Below are positions 35,066 through 44,242 of a stretch of 64,000 nt of DNA, one piece after another. Each line of letters opens with the position of its first letter. The first letter of the stretch is position 1. The position numbers and the translations under genes were made by a program. Under the pieces are notes generated by a model, which searched no databases, was not told the origin of the DNA, and worked only from the letters and a program-made list of their open reading frames with translations. The DNA is from Flexivirga oryzae (lineage in GTDB: Bacteria; Actinomycetota; Actinomycetes; Actinomycetales; Dermatophilaceae), in contig NZ_JACHVQ010000002.1 of NCBI RefSeq assembly GCF_014190805.1, positions 1-64,000 of the forward strand. Direction: 5' to 3'.

Positions 35066-36376
35066 ATGCGCCTACGCCGTCACCGTCCCAGCGACCCTGG
35101 GCCCGTCGTCGAGCGCGACGAGCAGCGCACGGACGCTCGGCTCAAGTCCGGGGCGGACGACGTGCCGTCCGCCGCCGAGGCGGTCGAGCGCAACCCCAAC
35201 AAGGGCATCGATCGTGCAGCGGTCATCAGCCACGCGCTGAAGTGGACGGCGAGCTGGTCGTTGCGCTTCCTCGTCGTGGTCGCCGCGACCTGGGTGGTCC
35301 TGCAGATCCTGGGCATGTTCTGGCCGGCGCTGCTGCCGGTCGCCATCGCGTTGCTGGTGACGACGGTGCTGTGGCCGCCGGTGCGGTGGATGCGCGCACA
35401 CAACGTCCCACCCGCGCTCGCCGCGGTCGGTGGCATGCTCCTGGCCGTCGTGGTCGTCGGCGGGATCATCGCCGCCATGGCACCGACGGTGTCGTCCCAG
35501 TGGGGTGACCTGGTCAACCAGTCGGTCGCCGGTGTCAACCAGTTGCGGGACGAGTTGCAGAACGGCCCGCTGCACATCCAGCCCGACCAGATCGACCAGG
35601 CCACCACCAGCATCACCGACCGGCTGAAGTCCAGCGGTGACCGCATCGCCTCGGAGGTCTGGGGCGGCATCACGCTGGCCGGCCAGGTGCTGATCGACGG
35701 TGTGGTGGCGCTGATCCTGACGTTCTTCTTCCTCAAGGACGGGCCGCGTCTCCTGCCCTGGCTGCGGGTGTCGGTGGGCCGCGGCGCCGGTGCCCACCTG
35801 ACCGAGGCGTTGACCCGGGTCTGGAACACCCTGTCCGGTTTCATCCGGACGCAGGCGATCGTGAGCGCGGTCGACTCCATCTGCATCGGCATCGGCCTGG
35901 TGGCCCTGCAGATCCCCCTCGCGGTGCCGCTGATCGTGCTGACGTTCTTCGGTGGTTTCATCCCGATCGTCGGGGCGTTCGCGGCCGGCACCATCGCCGT
36001 GCTGGTCGCCCTGGTCGCCGGCGGCATCACCAAGGCCGTCATCGTGCTGATCATCATCGTGGCGGTGCAGCAGATCGAAGGACACGTGCTGCAGCCGCTG
36101 TTGCAGAGCCGGTCGATGTCGCTGCACCCGGCGATCGTGTTGCTGTCGATCGCGTTCGGCGGCGACCAGTACGGCATCATGGGCGCGTTCTTCGCCGTAC
36201 CGGTGGCGGCGTCGGTCGCGGTCCTGTGGCGATATCTCTCCGAGCAGATCGATCTGCGCACCGGTGACGCGTCCGCAGCCGAGTTGCGTCAAGCCACGTC
36301 GGAGGGCGAGTATGCCGCCGCGCGCGGCGCGGACCACGGCCGGCTGCTGGCGCGCTTGCACGGCCGTTCCGACTGA
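35066..36376 (+). CDS. AI-2E family (TqsA/PerM-like) transporter
   Basis: 436 residues. A polar N terminus of about 55 residues precedes eight membrane spans with the family blocks ILTFFFLKDGPRLLPWL, GFIRTQAIVSAVDS, GGFIPIVGAFAAGTIAVLVAL and QQIEGHVLQPLLQSRSMSLHP. The long loop between spans 3 and 4 (residues 145-200) is typical. Substrates in the family range from AI-2 to Na+/H+ exchange, so transport specificity is open. The ATG at 35066 has GGGAGGA 8 bases upstream. Confidence 0.93.
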   Translation: MRLRRHRPSDPGPVVERDEQRTDARLKSGADDVPSAAEAVERNPNKGIDRAAVISHALKWTASWSLRFLVVVAATWVVLQILGMFWPALLPVAIALLVTTVLWPPVRWMRAHNVPPALAAVGGMLLAVVVVGGIIAAMAPTVSSQWGDLVNQSVAGVNQLRDELQNGPLHIQPDQIDQATTSITDRLKSSGDRIASEVWGGITLAGQVLIDGVVALILTFFFLKDGPRLLPWLRVSVGRGAGAHLTEALTRVWNTLSGFIRTQAIVSAVDSICIGIGLVALQIPLAVPLIVLTFFGGFIPIVGAFAAGTIAVLVALVAGGITKAVIVLIIIVAVQQIEGHVLQPLLQSRSMSLHPAIVLLSIAFGGDQYGIMGAFFAVPVAASVAVLWRYLSEQIDLRTGDASAAELRQATSEGEYAAARGADHGRLLARLHGRSD

Positions 36377-36385
36377 GGACGGCGG

Positions 36386-37015
36386 TCAGCCGGGCAGTCG
36401 CGCGACGATCCAGTCGATGAGCGGCCGGCCCTGCTCCCAGTCGGACCGCACCCGGTCCAGCAGCGCCGGTGTCTGCACGAAGTCGGCGAAGCCGTACTCC
36501 TGCAACACGGTCAGCGACCGCTTGCGCAGCAGGTGGATGCGGGGATGGTCCTTGGCGTAGCCGCGTGGCGCGGTCTTCAGCTCGTCGCCGCCAGTGCTCC
36601 AGCCCTGGGCGGCGAAATCGTCGAGGAGGCGCTGCAGCTCGGCGCCGTCCGGTGAGTCGATGCCGGCCCGGATCGCCTTGAGCGCTGCGGAATCCGCGTG
36701 GTAGCACCCGGCCGCGGACCGCACGCCCGCTGCGGACACCTCCAGGTACCAGCCGGTCGCCGTGCCGGCGCTGACGAACAGTCCCTGGTGGGTCTTGTAG
36801 GGCGTCTTGTCGGCCGCGAAGCGCACGTCCCGGTACGGCCGGAAGAGCTTGGCCGGCCCGAAGTCGTCTTCCAGCGCCTCGGCGATCGCCGCCATCGGCG
36901 CGCGCACGGCCTCGTCATACAACTGCTTGTGTGCGGTCCAGAAGGTCTTGGAGTTGTCGACCTCGAGGTCGTCGTAGAAGTCGAAGGCCGCCTCGGGGAT
37001 GCCGGTGAATGCCAC
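36386..37015 (-). CDS. DUF2461 family protein
   Basis: 209 residues. The family pattern is clear: FDFYDDLEVDNSKTFWTAHK at the start, FGPAKLFRPYRDVRFAADKT, and PYKTHQGLFVSAGTATGWY. The family is widespread and uncharacterised. It converges with the AI-2E transporter gene (9 bases between stops) and diverges from the iron-box gene. Confidence 0.93.
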   Translation of the reverse strand: MAFTGIPEAAFDFYDDLEVDNSKTFWTAHKQLYDEAVRAPMAAIAEALEDDFGPAKLFRPYRDVRFAADKTPYKTHQGLFVSAGTATGWYLEVSAAGVRSAAGCYHADSAALKAIRAGIDSPDGAELQRLLDDFAAQGWSTGGDELKTAPRGYAKDHPRIHLLRKRSLTVLQEYGFADFVQTPALLDRVRSDWEQGRPLIDWIVARLPG

Positions 37016-37072
37016 GGACCGATCGTAGGTCGGGTCGCGGGGTGCCCGCGCGACGACCGACCGACGCGTGAG

Positions 37073-37091
37073 TTAGGTTAGGCTAACCATT
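37073..37091. promoter_or_regulatory. DtxR/IdeR iron box
   Basis: TTAGGTTAGGCTAACCATT matches 16 of 19 positions of the DtxR consensus TTAGGTTAGGCTAACCTAA, including a perfect core. It lies immediately before the siderophore-interacting protein gene, so iron-DtxR should repress that gene. Confidence 0.9.
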
Positions 37092-37115
37092 ATGTCGAGC
37101 GAGAGGAATCCCACC

Positions 37116-38027
37116 GTGAGCGTGACCGCCGTGGTGTCGCCCTACCGGATGTTCCCGGTCCGCCTGAGCCGGCGCGAGCGCCGCTCGCCGAGTCTGGTCC
37201 GGTTGACGTTCACCGACCCGTCGCTCGCACACTTCGCGGACCGGGGTTACGACCAGCGCATCAAACTGGTGGTGCCCAGGCCCGGCGGGCTCCCGCGCAG
37301 CGACTTCCCGGCCGACGAGAACTGGTGGGAGGTATGGCGCGACCAGCCCGTCGAGGAGCGCGCGTTCATCCGCACGTACACCGTCGTCGACGCGCGCCCC
37401 GACACCGGCGAGATCGACGTGGACTTCGTCGACCACGGCGTGACCGGTCCCGGCTCCCGGTTCGCGGTCGAGGCGCAGCCCGGCGACGGGGCGATCATCT
37501 TCGGCCCGAACGCAGACTTCGACGGCGACGCCGGCGGACTGGAGTTCCGCCGCGAATTCGCAGGATCGGCAATGCAACTCGTCGTCGGCGATCTGAGTGC
37601 GTTGCCGGCGATCAACGGCATCGCGACCCGGCTGCCGTCCGGTGCACACGGACTGATCTGCGTCGAGGTGCCGCACGACGAGGACGCCCGCGGCATCTTC
37701 GCGCCACCGGAGGTCGACATCGTCTGGTGCGTGACCGACCGCGGGGACGACCAGGTCGCCGCCGTGCGTGACTGGCTGGAGTCGATCGGCCCGCTGGCGG
37801 CGGACGGCGCATCGACGACGGTGGTCGACGACGGCGCGGTGGACACCTACTGGGAGGTCTCGGACCCCGAGTCGGCGCCGAGTGACGGGCCGGCCCTGTC
37901 GGCCTGGATCGCCGGCGAGTCCAGCCGGGTCCGCGAGCTGCGCCGGCTGCTGGTCAACGACTTCGAGGTGCCCAAGGGCGCGGTGTGCTTCATGGGCTAT
38001 TGGCGGATCGGCGTCGCCGGCTCCTGA
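37116..38027 (+). CDS. Siderophore-interacting (FAD-dependent ferric reductase) protein
   Basis: About 303 residues of the ViuB/SIP family. An FAD-binding barrel with AFIRTYTVVDARPDTGEIDVD (flavin motif RTYT) and HGVTGPGSRFA is followed by an NAD(P)H domain (VVGDLSALPAINGI) and the C-terminal ALSAWIAGESSRVRELRR and GYWRIG. It releases iron from imported ferric siderophores by reduction. The GTG at 37116 has an AGAGGA Shine-Dalgarno 9 bases upstream. An ATG at 37092 directly abuts the iron box and would lie at or before the transcript start, so it is less likely. Confidence 0.92.
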   Translation: MSVTAVVSPYRMFPVRLSRRERRSPSLVRLTFTDPSLAHFADRGYDQRIKLVVPRPGGLPRSDFPADENWWEVWRDQPVEERAFIRTYTVVDARPDTGEIDVDFVDHGVTGPGSRFAVEAQPGDGAIIFGPNADFDGDAGGLEFRREFAGSAMQLVVGDLSALPAINGIATRLPSGAHGLICVEVPHDEDARGIFAPPEVDIVWCVTDRGDDQVAAVRDWLESIGPLAADGASTTVVDDGAVDTYWEVSDPESAPSDGPALSAWIAGESSRVRELRRLLVNDFEVPKGAVCFMGYWRIGVAGS

Positions 38028-38034
38028 GCGACGC

Positions 38035-38502
38035 TCAGTCCTCGGCGACCTGCGTCACCGTGCCCGAAGTGATGCGCACCAGGTCGGCGAAGCCGATTGA
38101 GACGACGCTGTTACGGCTACCGGCCGCGGCCCAGAGCACGCCATACTCCTGCAGGCTCCGGTCGACCAGGGTGCGCAACGGCGCGGGGTGACCGATCGGC
38201 GACACTCCCCCGATCGGCTGCCCGGTGACCTCCTTGACGACCTTGGCCCGCGCCATCTGCACCGGCACCCCGAGCTCGCGCGACAACAGGTCGGTGTCGA
38301 CCCGGTGCACGCCGCTGGTCATCACCAGCAGGGGCTCGTCGCCCGCCTGGAAGACCAGGCTGCTGGCGATCGCACCCGGGTCACAACCCAGGGCCGCGGC
38401 CGCCTGCGCGGCGGTGTGTGCCGACTCCGGCAGCACCCGCACCTCCCCCTGCACGCCGGCCTCGTGGAGCAGTTGGCGGATGTCGTCGGTGCGGTCCGGC
38501 AC
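38035..38502 (-). CDS. YbaK/EbsC-type aminoacyl-tRNA deacylase
   Basis: 155 residues. Family blocks are AQAAAALGCDPGAIASSLVF, VHRVDTDLLSRELG, and ARAKVVKEVTGQPIGGVSPIGH, with the catalytic Lys in the last block. Members hydrolyse mischarged tRNAs such as Cys-tRNA(Pro). It lies 35 bases downstream of the M56 peptidase gene and may be read through from it. It converges with the SIP gene, 7 bases apart. Confidence 0.93.
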   Translation of the reverse strand: MPDRTDDIRQLLHEAGVQGEVRVLPESAHTAAQAAAALGCDPGAIASSLVFQAGDEPLLVMTSGVHRVDTDLLSRELGVPVQMARAKVVKEVTGQPIGGVSPIGHPAPLRTLVDRSLQEYGVLWAAAGSRNSVVSIGFADLVRITSGTVTQVAED

Positions 38503-38537
38503 GGGTTTCCTTTCGTTCGAGGGCTGTTCGGCTGCGG

Positions 38538-39473
38538 TCAGCTGAGGCCCTGTTCCGCGAGTTCAACGATTGCGTGTCCATGCGCAACAAGAGCCAGCGT
38601 CATGGCCCACGAGACAGCGACCAGCAGCGCGCACCGGATCAGCGCTCGCCGATCGGTCGGTTGCGGCTCCAGCAGGTCGCGCACGCGGGACACGACATCG
38701 CTGTGCGTGGCGCCGAGCGCGCCCTCCGGTGCGCGGCGGTCGGTCAACGCGGCACGGCCCAGCGCGTGGGCGACGATGACGGGGTCGCCGACGGCTGCCG
38801 CTGCATCGCGGTCGGCCCACCGCTCACACGCGTGGTCGACCGGAGCGACGAGATCTCCCACGAGTGGATTGGCGGCGGCCGCAACGCGGATCACGAGGGC
38901 GTACAGGTGGTGCGCATGGCGCAGGTGGGAGCGTTCATGGGCGATAAGAGCCTTGCGCTCCGGCACCGTCATCACGGCCAGGAGTTCGCGCGACACGACG
39001 ATCCGGCCGCGTCGTCTGCTGAACCAGGCGGGCGCAGCGAAGGCAACCCGCGACGCACCGGCCACCACGGCGAGATCAGCACTGGGCGCCAGGCGACGGC
39101 TCGCCGCGTTGGTCGTCCGCACCGCCGACAGTGACAGCACGATGCGCGCGCCGGCCCGGGCGAGCAGCGCTGCTGCCACGATCGCGCACCCGACGGCGCA
39201 CCAGGCGGGGATACGAAGGTTCGCCCCGAGGACGGACGCCGACCAGTCGGACGGGTGCACCACGGGGAACAACTCGATCGTGCCGAGGTAGGCGGTGAGA
39301 CACAGCACGATCCCCTGTGTGAGCGCGAGTGTCAGCGCGTATGTCGTCAGCGCGAGCGCGGCCGCGCCCGGTGGGCCGTGGTGCGCGAATCCGGTCGACC
39401 ATCGCCGGCGAAGGGCGGAGACCAGGAACGGCGCCAGCCCGAGGCTCACGTAGAGCAGCGTCGAGGCCGTCAT
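38538..39473 (-). CDS. M56 (BlaR1-like) membrane metallopeptidase
   Basis: 311 residues with four to five membrane spans and the zinc motif AHERSHLRH (HExxH) near residue 180. A second acidic ligand region lies in the helix after it. It lacks the external penicillin-binding sensor domain of true BlaR1. It overlaps the BlaI gene by ATGA, forming the usual repressor-protease pair in which the peptidase triggers loss of BlaI. The signal is unknown. Confidence 0.9.
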   Translation of the reverse strand: MTASTLLYVSLGLAPFLVSALRRRWSTGFAHHGPPGAAALALTTYALTLALTQGIVLCLTAYLGTIELFPVVHPSDWSASVLGANLRIPAWCAVGCAIVAAALLARAGARIVLSLSAVRTTNAASRRLAPSADLAVVAGASRVAFAAPAWFSRRRGRIVVSRELLAVMTVPERKALIAHERSHLRHAHHLYALVIRVAAAANPLVGDLVAPVDHACERWADRDAAAAVGDPVIVAHALGRAALTDRRAPEGALGATHSDVVSRVRDLLEPQPTDRRALIRCALLVAVSWAMTLALVAHGHAIVELAEQGLS

Positions 39474-39859
39474 CGGGAGTCCGACCGCGGGTGGCGTTCC
39501 ATCAGGTCGCGGAGCAACTGCGCCGCATCGTCGTCCTCGAGGCCGTTCACGAACTGCGCGAGGACGCTGTGCCGATCCTCTCCGGCGTCGAGGATCTTCT
39601 GCATCCGGCGTGCCGTGAGGCCGGCTCGCACATCTGCCGCCGAGGAGGCGAGCCGATAGGCGTACCCACGGCCACGGCGCTCCCGGGTGACAGCGTCTTT
39701 CGCGTGCAGCCGGGCCAGCGTCGTCATCACCGTGGTGTACGCCAGGTCCCGGTCCAGCGCGGTCTGGACCTCGGCCGGCGTCATGGGGCCGTCGGAGCTG
39801 GCGAGAGCTGCGAGCACTTCGCTTTCCAGGGTGCCGCTCGGCCGATGGTGTGGCCGCAT
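39470..39859 (-). CDS. BlaI/MecI/CopY-family repressor
   Basis: 129 residues from the ATG at 39859, which has GAGGAG 5 bases upstream; a GTG three bases earlier is also possible. The winged helix reads LESEVLAALASSDGPMTPAEV and LAYTTVMTTLARLHAKDAVTRE, and the dimer helix is LRDLMERHP. It probably binds the palindrome at 39913-39936 upstream of itself and is inactivated by the M56 peptidase. Confidence 0.93.
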   Translation of the reverse strand: MRPHHRPSGTLESEVLAALASSDGPMTPAEVQTALDRDLAYTTVMTTLARLHAKDAVTRERRGRGYAYRLASSAADVRAGLTARRMQKILDAGEDRHSVLAQFVNGLEDDDAAQLLRDLMERHPRSDSR

Positions 39860-39894
39860 CACGCTCCTCGTCAGGACAGAAGTTGCGCCAGGTA

Positions 39895-39913
39895 GTAGGT
39901 CAGGCTAACCTCA
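39895..39913. promoter_or_regulatory. DtxR/IdeR iron box upstream of efeUOB
   Basis: GTAGGTCAGGCTAACCTCA matches 16 of 19 consensus DtxR positions. It lies between the divergent blaI and efeU genes, about 150 bases before efeU, so it can control the iron-uptake operon and perhaps influence blaI. Confidence 0.85.
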
Positions 39914-39936
39914 CCTACTATCGATCGATAGTAGGT
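39913..39936. promoter_or_regulatory. BlaI-type palindromic operator
   Basis: ACCTACTATCGA and TCGATAGTAGGT form a perfect 24-bp palindrome. A further GTAGTAGGT half-site lies at 39892-39900. TACTA/TAGTA half-sites are typical of BlaI operators. It shares its first base with the iron box, so BlaI and DtxR binding may interfere. Confidence 0.75.
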
Positions 39937-40061
39937 CGGTAACTCGGCGCCTCGATCCTCTCACGGCGTCGAGGCGCACAGCACGCACGCTTCCGCCCGG
40001 GCCGACCACGGCCCCCGCCCGGATGAGTGGTGCCGACACGTCAGTCCCAGGAGTGGATCCT

Positions 40062-41642
40062 TTGCTCGCCACGTTCGTCATCGGTTTACGAGAGGGCCTG
40101 GAGGCCGCCCTCATCGTGGCGATCATCGCCACCTTCCTCCGCAAGAACGGGCGCCGCCTGACCACCATGTGGGTCGGCGTGGTCGCCGCCGTGATCATCT
40201 GTCTCGGCGTCGGCATCACCCTCAAGGTGGTCGAATCGAATCTGCCGCAACGGCAGCAGGAAGCAATGGCAACGGTCATCGGTGTCGTTGCGGTGCTCTT
40301 CGTGACGGGGATGGTGCTGTGGATGAGCACCCACGCTCGCGAGCTGAAGAAGGACGTCGAGTCCGCAGCGAGCAGTGCCCTCGGATCCGGCACCTCGCGC
40401 GCCCTGGTGCTGATGGCGTTCCTCGCGGTGCTCAAGGAAGGTTTCGAAACCGCCGTCTTCCTGCTGGCCACCTTCCAAGCCGCCAGCAGCACGCGGAGTG
40501 CGGTGATCGGCGCCGCCCTGGGGATCGGGGCTTCGATGCTGCTCGGCGTCGGCATCTACACCGGCGGCGTGACCATCAATCTGGGCAAGTTCTTCACGGT
40601 GACCAGCGGCTTCCTGATCCTGATCGCGGCCGGCCTGGTCGTCACCGCACTGCGCACGGCGCACGGCGCGGGCTGGTTGAACGCCGGCCAGGGACGCACC
40701 GTGGATCTGCACTGGCTCGCGCCGCCCGGGTCGGTTCGCAGCGCGGTGTTCACCGGAGTTCTCGGGATTCCGGCCGATCCGCGGCTCATCGAGGTCCTCG
40801 GATGGCTGCTGTATGTCGTGCCACTGGCCGCGATCGCCTACTGGCCGCGCGCGCACCGACCCGACGCGGCGGCGAAGGTCTTCCTCAAGGTCCTCATCGC
40901 ATTCGGGTGCCTGGTCGGTGCAGCGACGACCTTCGTCGCCGTGCCCCGCGCCCACCTGACTGCGCCAGCTGCCGCACCCGTCTCCGATGCTGCCGGCGTC
41001 TCGGCCGGCACCATCTCACTGGACGGGTCCACCCTTCGCCAGTCCGCCGGCGAGCGCACGACGTTGCGCGCGGCGGGAGACGCGGTGGTCGCGGGGGTAC
41101 GAACGCACCATCTCGTCGCCACCCCGCATCCCGGAACGACGCAGCCCACGACATTGACACTCGCCGAGGTGATCGCGCTGAACGGCGGCCGACCACCTGT
41201 CGGCATGGACCCCGCGCTGAACCCCGGTCCGTACGCCGCGTCCTGGCACAGACAGGACCGGATCGACGTCTGGACGACGCACGGCATCGTGTATGCCGCG
41301 TCGCGGCAGTCCCGCCTCACGGTGCAACTGACCGGCGGCGGGCTCCGCTCCCCACGCACCCTCACCGTGTCGTCCGGCGCACACCTGCCGGCCGGGGTCA
41401 CCGCGCCCGCGCCGGCGTGGACGGTGCCTTCGTCATACTCGGACGACATCAGTGCCCGGTTGAATCAGCTTGTCAATCAGCAGGATTCGGCCCACTTCTG
41501 GGGGCGGGTCGTGCCGGCGGGTCTGGTGTTCGTCGCCGTCCTGTTGTTGGTCACGGCGGGCCGTGATCGGCGCGATCTGAGTCAAACGTCTCGCACCACC
41601 CAGGACGAATCATCATCTTCAAGGAGTACTGCGCATGCATGA
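40062..41642 (+). CDS. efeU: EfeU iron permease (FTR1 family) with C-terminal extension
   Basis: About 526 residues. Seven spans form the FTR1 core, with the iron motifs REGLEA near residue 9 and KEGFETA near 130. After about residue 285 a 200-residue non-core segment is exported, with a final span (LVFVAVLLLVT) at the end; ordinary EfeU proteins lack this. A TTG at 40062 with AGGAG 8 bases upstream gives the family start LATFVIGLREGLEA; the ATG at 40023 would add 13 residues. First gene of the efeUOB operon, under the iron box; its end overlaps efeO by 8 bases. Confidence 0.9.
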   Translation: MLATFVIGLREGLEAALIVAIIATFLRKNGRRLTTMWVGVVAAVIICLGVGITLKVVESNLPQRQQEAMATVIGVVAVLFVTGMVLWMSTHARELKKDVESAASSALGSGTSRALVLMAFLAVLKEGFETAVFLLATFQAASSTRSAVIGAALGIGASMLLGVGIYTGGVTINLGKFFTVTSGFLILIAAGLVVTALRTAHGAGWLNAGQGRTVDLHWLAPPGSVRSAVFTGVLGIPADPRLIEVLGWLLYVVPLAAIAYWPRAHRPDAAAKVFLKVLIAFGCLVGAATTFVAVPRAHLTAPAAAPVSDAAGVSAGTISLDGSTLRQSAGERTTLRAAGDAVVAGVRTHHLVATPHPGTTQPTTLTLAEVIALNGGRPPVGMDPALNPGPYAASWHRQDRIDVWTTHGIVYAASRQSRLTVQLTGGGLRSPRTLTVSSGAHLPAGVTAPAPAWTVPSSYSDDISARLNQLVNQQDSAHFWGRVVPAGLVFVAVLLLVTAGRDRRDLSQTSRTTQDESSSSRSTAHA

Positions 41643-42888
41643 GTCCCGTCGTTCACGGATCACCGGTGTGGGGGCGACCGTCGCTCTTGCCGTGTCACTC
41701 GCGGCGTGCGGGTCGTCATCCGCAGGGTCCGCCTCGTCGTCGGCGCCCGGCAAGCACCCGTCCGGGGCAGCCACGGGGGCGCCGGTGTCGGGCGGGGCGG
41801 CCCAGGTGCAGATCACCCTGACCAGCAGTGGTGGCTGCGAACTGGACCACGCCTCGGCACCCGCCGGCCCGGTGACCTTCTCGGTCACCAACAAGGACGC
41901 GCCCGCCATCACCGAGATCGAGTTGCAGAGCGATCAGCGGATTCTGGGCGAGAAGGAGAACCTCGCCCCGGGCCTGCCGCCGGTGAAGTTCACCACGACC
42001 CTGTCCGGTGGCAAGTACCAGCTGTACTGCCCTGGCGCGGACCGGGAGAACGTCACCTTCTCGGTGTCGGGCAAGGCCGCGGCACCCGCCGGCGGATCGA
42101 CCGCCACCCTGCTGGCGCAGGGGACGAAGGGTTATGCCACCTTCGTCAACCAGAACGCCACCGACATGGTGGCCGCTGTCGGTTCGCTGAAGGCCGCAAT
42201 CGACAAGGGCGACCTGGCCGCCGCGAAGAAGCAGTACGCCGGTGCGCGACCGTTCTACGAGAAGATCGAGTCCGACGTGGGTGGTTTCGTCCTGCCCGGG
42301 TTCGCACCGGGCGACAACGCCGGCAACCTGGACTACCTGATCGACATGCGCCAGTCCAACCTGGACCCGAAGGTCGGTTGGCACGGCTTCCACGCCGTCG
42401 AGCGTGACCTGTGGCAGCGCGGAAAGATCACCGGCAGCACCAAGAAGCTCGCGGCCGAGCTGAAGACCAACGTCACCAAGCTCGCCGGCCTGGTCACGGG
42501 CATCACCTACAGGCCCGAGGACCTGGCGAACGGTGCCGCGAGCCTGCTGGAAGAGGTACAGCGCAACAAGATCAAGGGCGAGGAGGAGAAGTACAGCCAC
42601 CTCGACCTGGCTGACTTCGCGTCGAACGTCGAAGGTGCGCAACAGGCGTTCGCCTTCCTCAAGCCGGGTTTGCAGAAGATCGACCCGACCCTGACCTCGA
42701 CGGTCGGTCGCCAGTTCACCAACGTCAACAATTCGTTGACGCCCTACCGGGACGGCCACGAACTGGGCAGCTTCAAACCGTGGACGCCGAAGCTGCGTGC
42801 CACGGACGCCGCAGAGCTCAGCAGGACCGTCCAGTCGCTGCAGGATCCGCTGTCCAGGATCGCCCAGAAGGTGGCGACCGCAGGGTGA
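41635..42888 (+). CDS. efeO: EfeO periplasmic iron-binding lipoprotein
   Basis: 417 residues. A lipoprotein signal ends in LAAC. A cupredoxin-like domain (about residues 55-145, with SFTVTNKDAPA-like VTFSVTNKDAPAITEIEL) is followed by the M75 imelysin domain. The latter carries the metal motif HAVERDLW (HxxE), with GWHGF before it and the helical YSHLDLADFASNVEGAQ. It delivers Fe2+/Fe3+ to EfeU. It overlaps efeU and efeB, consistent with one transcript. Confidence 0.94.
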   Translation: MHESRRSRITGVGATVALAVSLAACGSSSAGSASSSAPGKHPSGAATGAPVSGGAAQVQITLTSSGGCELDHASAPAGPVTFSVTNKDAPAITEIELQSDQRILGEKENLAPGLPPVKFTTTLSGGKYQLYCPGADRENVTFSVSGKAAAPAGGSTATLLAQGTKGYATFVNQNATDMVAAVGSLKAAIDKGDLAAAKKQYAGARPFYEKIESDVGGFVLPGFAPGDNAGNLDYLIDMRQSNLDPKVGWHGFHAVERDLWQRGKITGSTKKLAAELKTNVTKLAGLVTGITYRPEDLANGAASLLEEVQRNKIKGEEEKYSHLDLADFASNVEGAQQAFAFLKPGLQKIDPTLTSTVGRQFTNVNNSLTPYRDGHELGSFKPWTPKLRATDAAELSRTVQSLQDPLSRIAQKVATAG

Positions 42889-44159
42889 CCGAGCACGACT
42901 CGCCGGACGCAACAGCGTCCGGGCTCCCGCGGCGGCGCCTCTTCCAGGGCGCCGCCGGCGGCGCTGCTCTCGGTGCACTGGGTGTGGGCAGCGCCTGGGG
43001 CCTCGGCGCGGCCACCGGCGATACCCCCGTGGCCGACAAGGACGGGATAGACCTCACCACCCAGCATCCGTTCTACGACGAGGTCCATCCGGCCGGCGTC
43101 CAGACGCCGCCACAGCGGTACTGCATCTTCATGACGTTCGACATGACCGCAGGAACAACCGCGACGGACCTGCAATCGCTGCTGGCCCGCTGGTCGGCCG
43201 CCAGCGCGCAGCTCATGGCGGCCCGACCCGTCGGCCAGGTGCGGCCCACCTCGGATGTCGGCGTCGGGCGCGACACCGGCGAGGCGCTCGGACTGGACGC
43301 CGCCGGCCTGACCGTCACCATCGGTCTGGGCACCGGGATCTTCGACCATCGCTTCGGCCTGGCCAACCGTCGACCGCACCTGCTCAACGCTTTGCCCAGC
43401 CTGCCGAGCGACAACCTGGACACCGCGTCGAGCGACGGTGACCTGTCGGTCCAGGTGTGCGCGGACGATCCGCAGGTGTGCTACCACGCGGTCCGCAACC
43501 TGGCCCGGATGGCCCGCGACGTCGTACAAACCCGTTGGACGGTCATGGGATTCGGGCGGGCGTCCGCAGGCAAGGGTCAGCAGACGCCGCGCAACCTGTT
43601 CGGCTTCAAGGACGGCACCCGGAACATCTCGACACCGGCGGACTTCGACCGTCACGTCTGGGCGCGCGACGCGGGCTGGATGACCGGCGGCACGTACCAG
43701 GTGGTGCGCAAGATCGAGATGAACATCGAGATCTGGGACGCCGACCGGGTGAGCGACCAGGAGCACATCTTCGGTCGTGGCAAATCCGAGGGCCAGCCGC
43801 TCACTGGCACGGCCGAGCACGACACTCCCCGGTTCGCGGAGAAGGCCAAGGACGGCACCGCCGTGATCGCGCCGACGTCGCACATCGCGCTGGCGGCGCA
43901 CGAGAACAACGACGGCATCAAGATCCTGCGCCGCAGCTACAACTACACCGACGGGATCAATCGTTTCGGCCAACTCGACGCCGGCCTGCTGTTCATCGCC
44001 TATCTGAACGACCCGGGACACTTCGTGCGCCTCCAGCGCAAACTCGGTGCGAGCGACCTGATGAACGAATACATCCAGCACGTGGGGTCAGGCCTCTTCG
44101 CCGTGCCACCCGCGCCGAAGCGCGGGCACTACGTCGCGGAGGAACTCTTCAGGCACTGA
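42885..44159 (+). CDS. efeB: EfeB, Tat-exported DyP-type haem peroxidase
   Basis: 424 residues from the GTG of a GTGA overlap with efeO. A twin-arginine signal (PRRRLFQGAAGG) precedes the DyP domain with the hallmark GFKDGTRNI (GxxDG), a proximal His in the C-terminal half and the distal Arg in RRSYNYTDG. EfeB oxidises Fe2+ or handles haem for the EfeUOB system and folds with haem before Tat export. Last gene of the operon. Confidence 0.95.
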   Translation: MTEHDSPDATASGLPRRRLFQGAAGGAALGALGVGSAWGLGAATGDTPVADKDGIDLTTQHPFYDEVHPAGVQTPPQRYCIFMTFDMTAGTTATDLQSLLARWSAASAQLMAARPVGQVRPTSDVGVGRDTGEALGLDAAGLTVTIGLGTGIFDHRFGLANRRPHLLNALPSLPSDNLDTASSDGDLSVQVCADDPQVCYHAVRNLARMARDVVQTRWTVMGFGRASAGKGQQTPRNLFGFKDGTRNISTPADFDRHVWARDAGWMTGGTYQVVRKIEMNIEIWDADRVSDQEHIFGRGKSEGQPLTGTAEHDTPRFAEKAKDGTAVIAPTSHIALAAHENNDGIKILRRSYNYTDGINRFGQLDAGLLFIAYLNDPGHFVRLQRKLGASDLMNEYIQHVGSGLFAVPPAPKRGHYVAEELFRH

Positions 44160-44208
44160 GGCGGAGACGAGGATTCTGCGGGCTCGCGACGTAGTATCGG
44201 AACCGAAC

Positions 44209-44224
44209 GAAACGGATTCGTTTC
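44209..44224. promoter_or_regulatory. Palindrome upstream of the nitroreductase-like gene
   Basis: GAAACG-GATT-CGTTTC, a perfect 6-bp inverted repeat about 20 bases before the gene start. It is probably an operator for a TetR-type repressor encoded elsewhere; none is adjacent. Confidence 0.5.
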
Positions 44225-44242
44225 AAGTTTGAGGAGCCTCCG

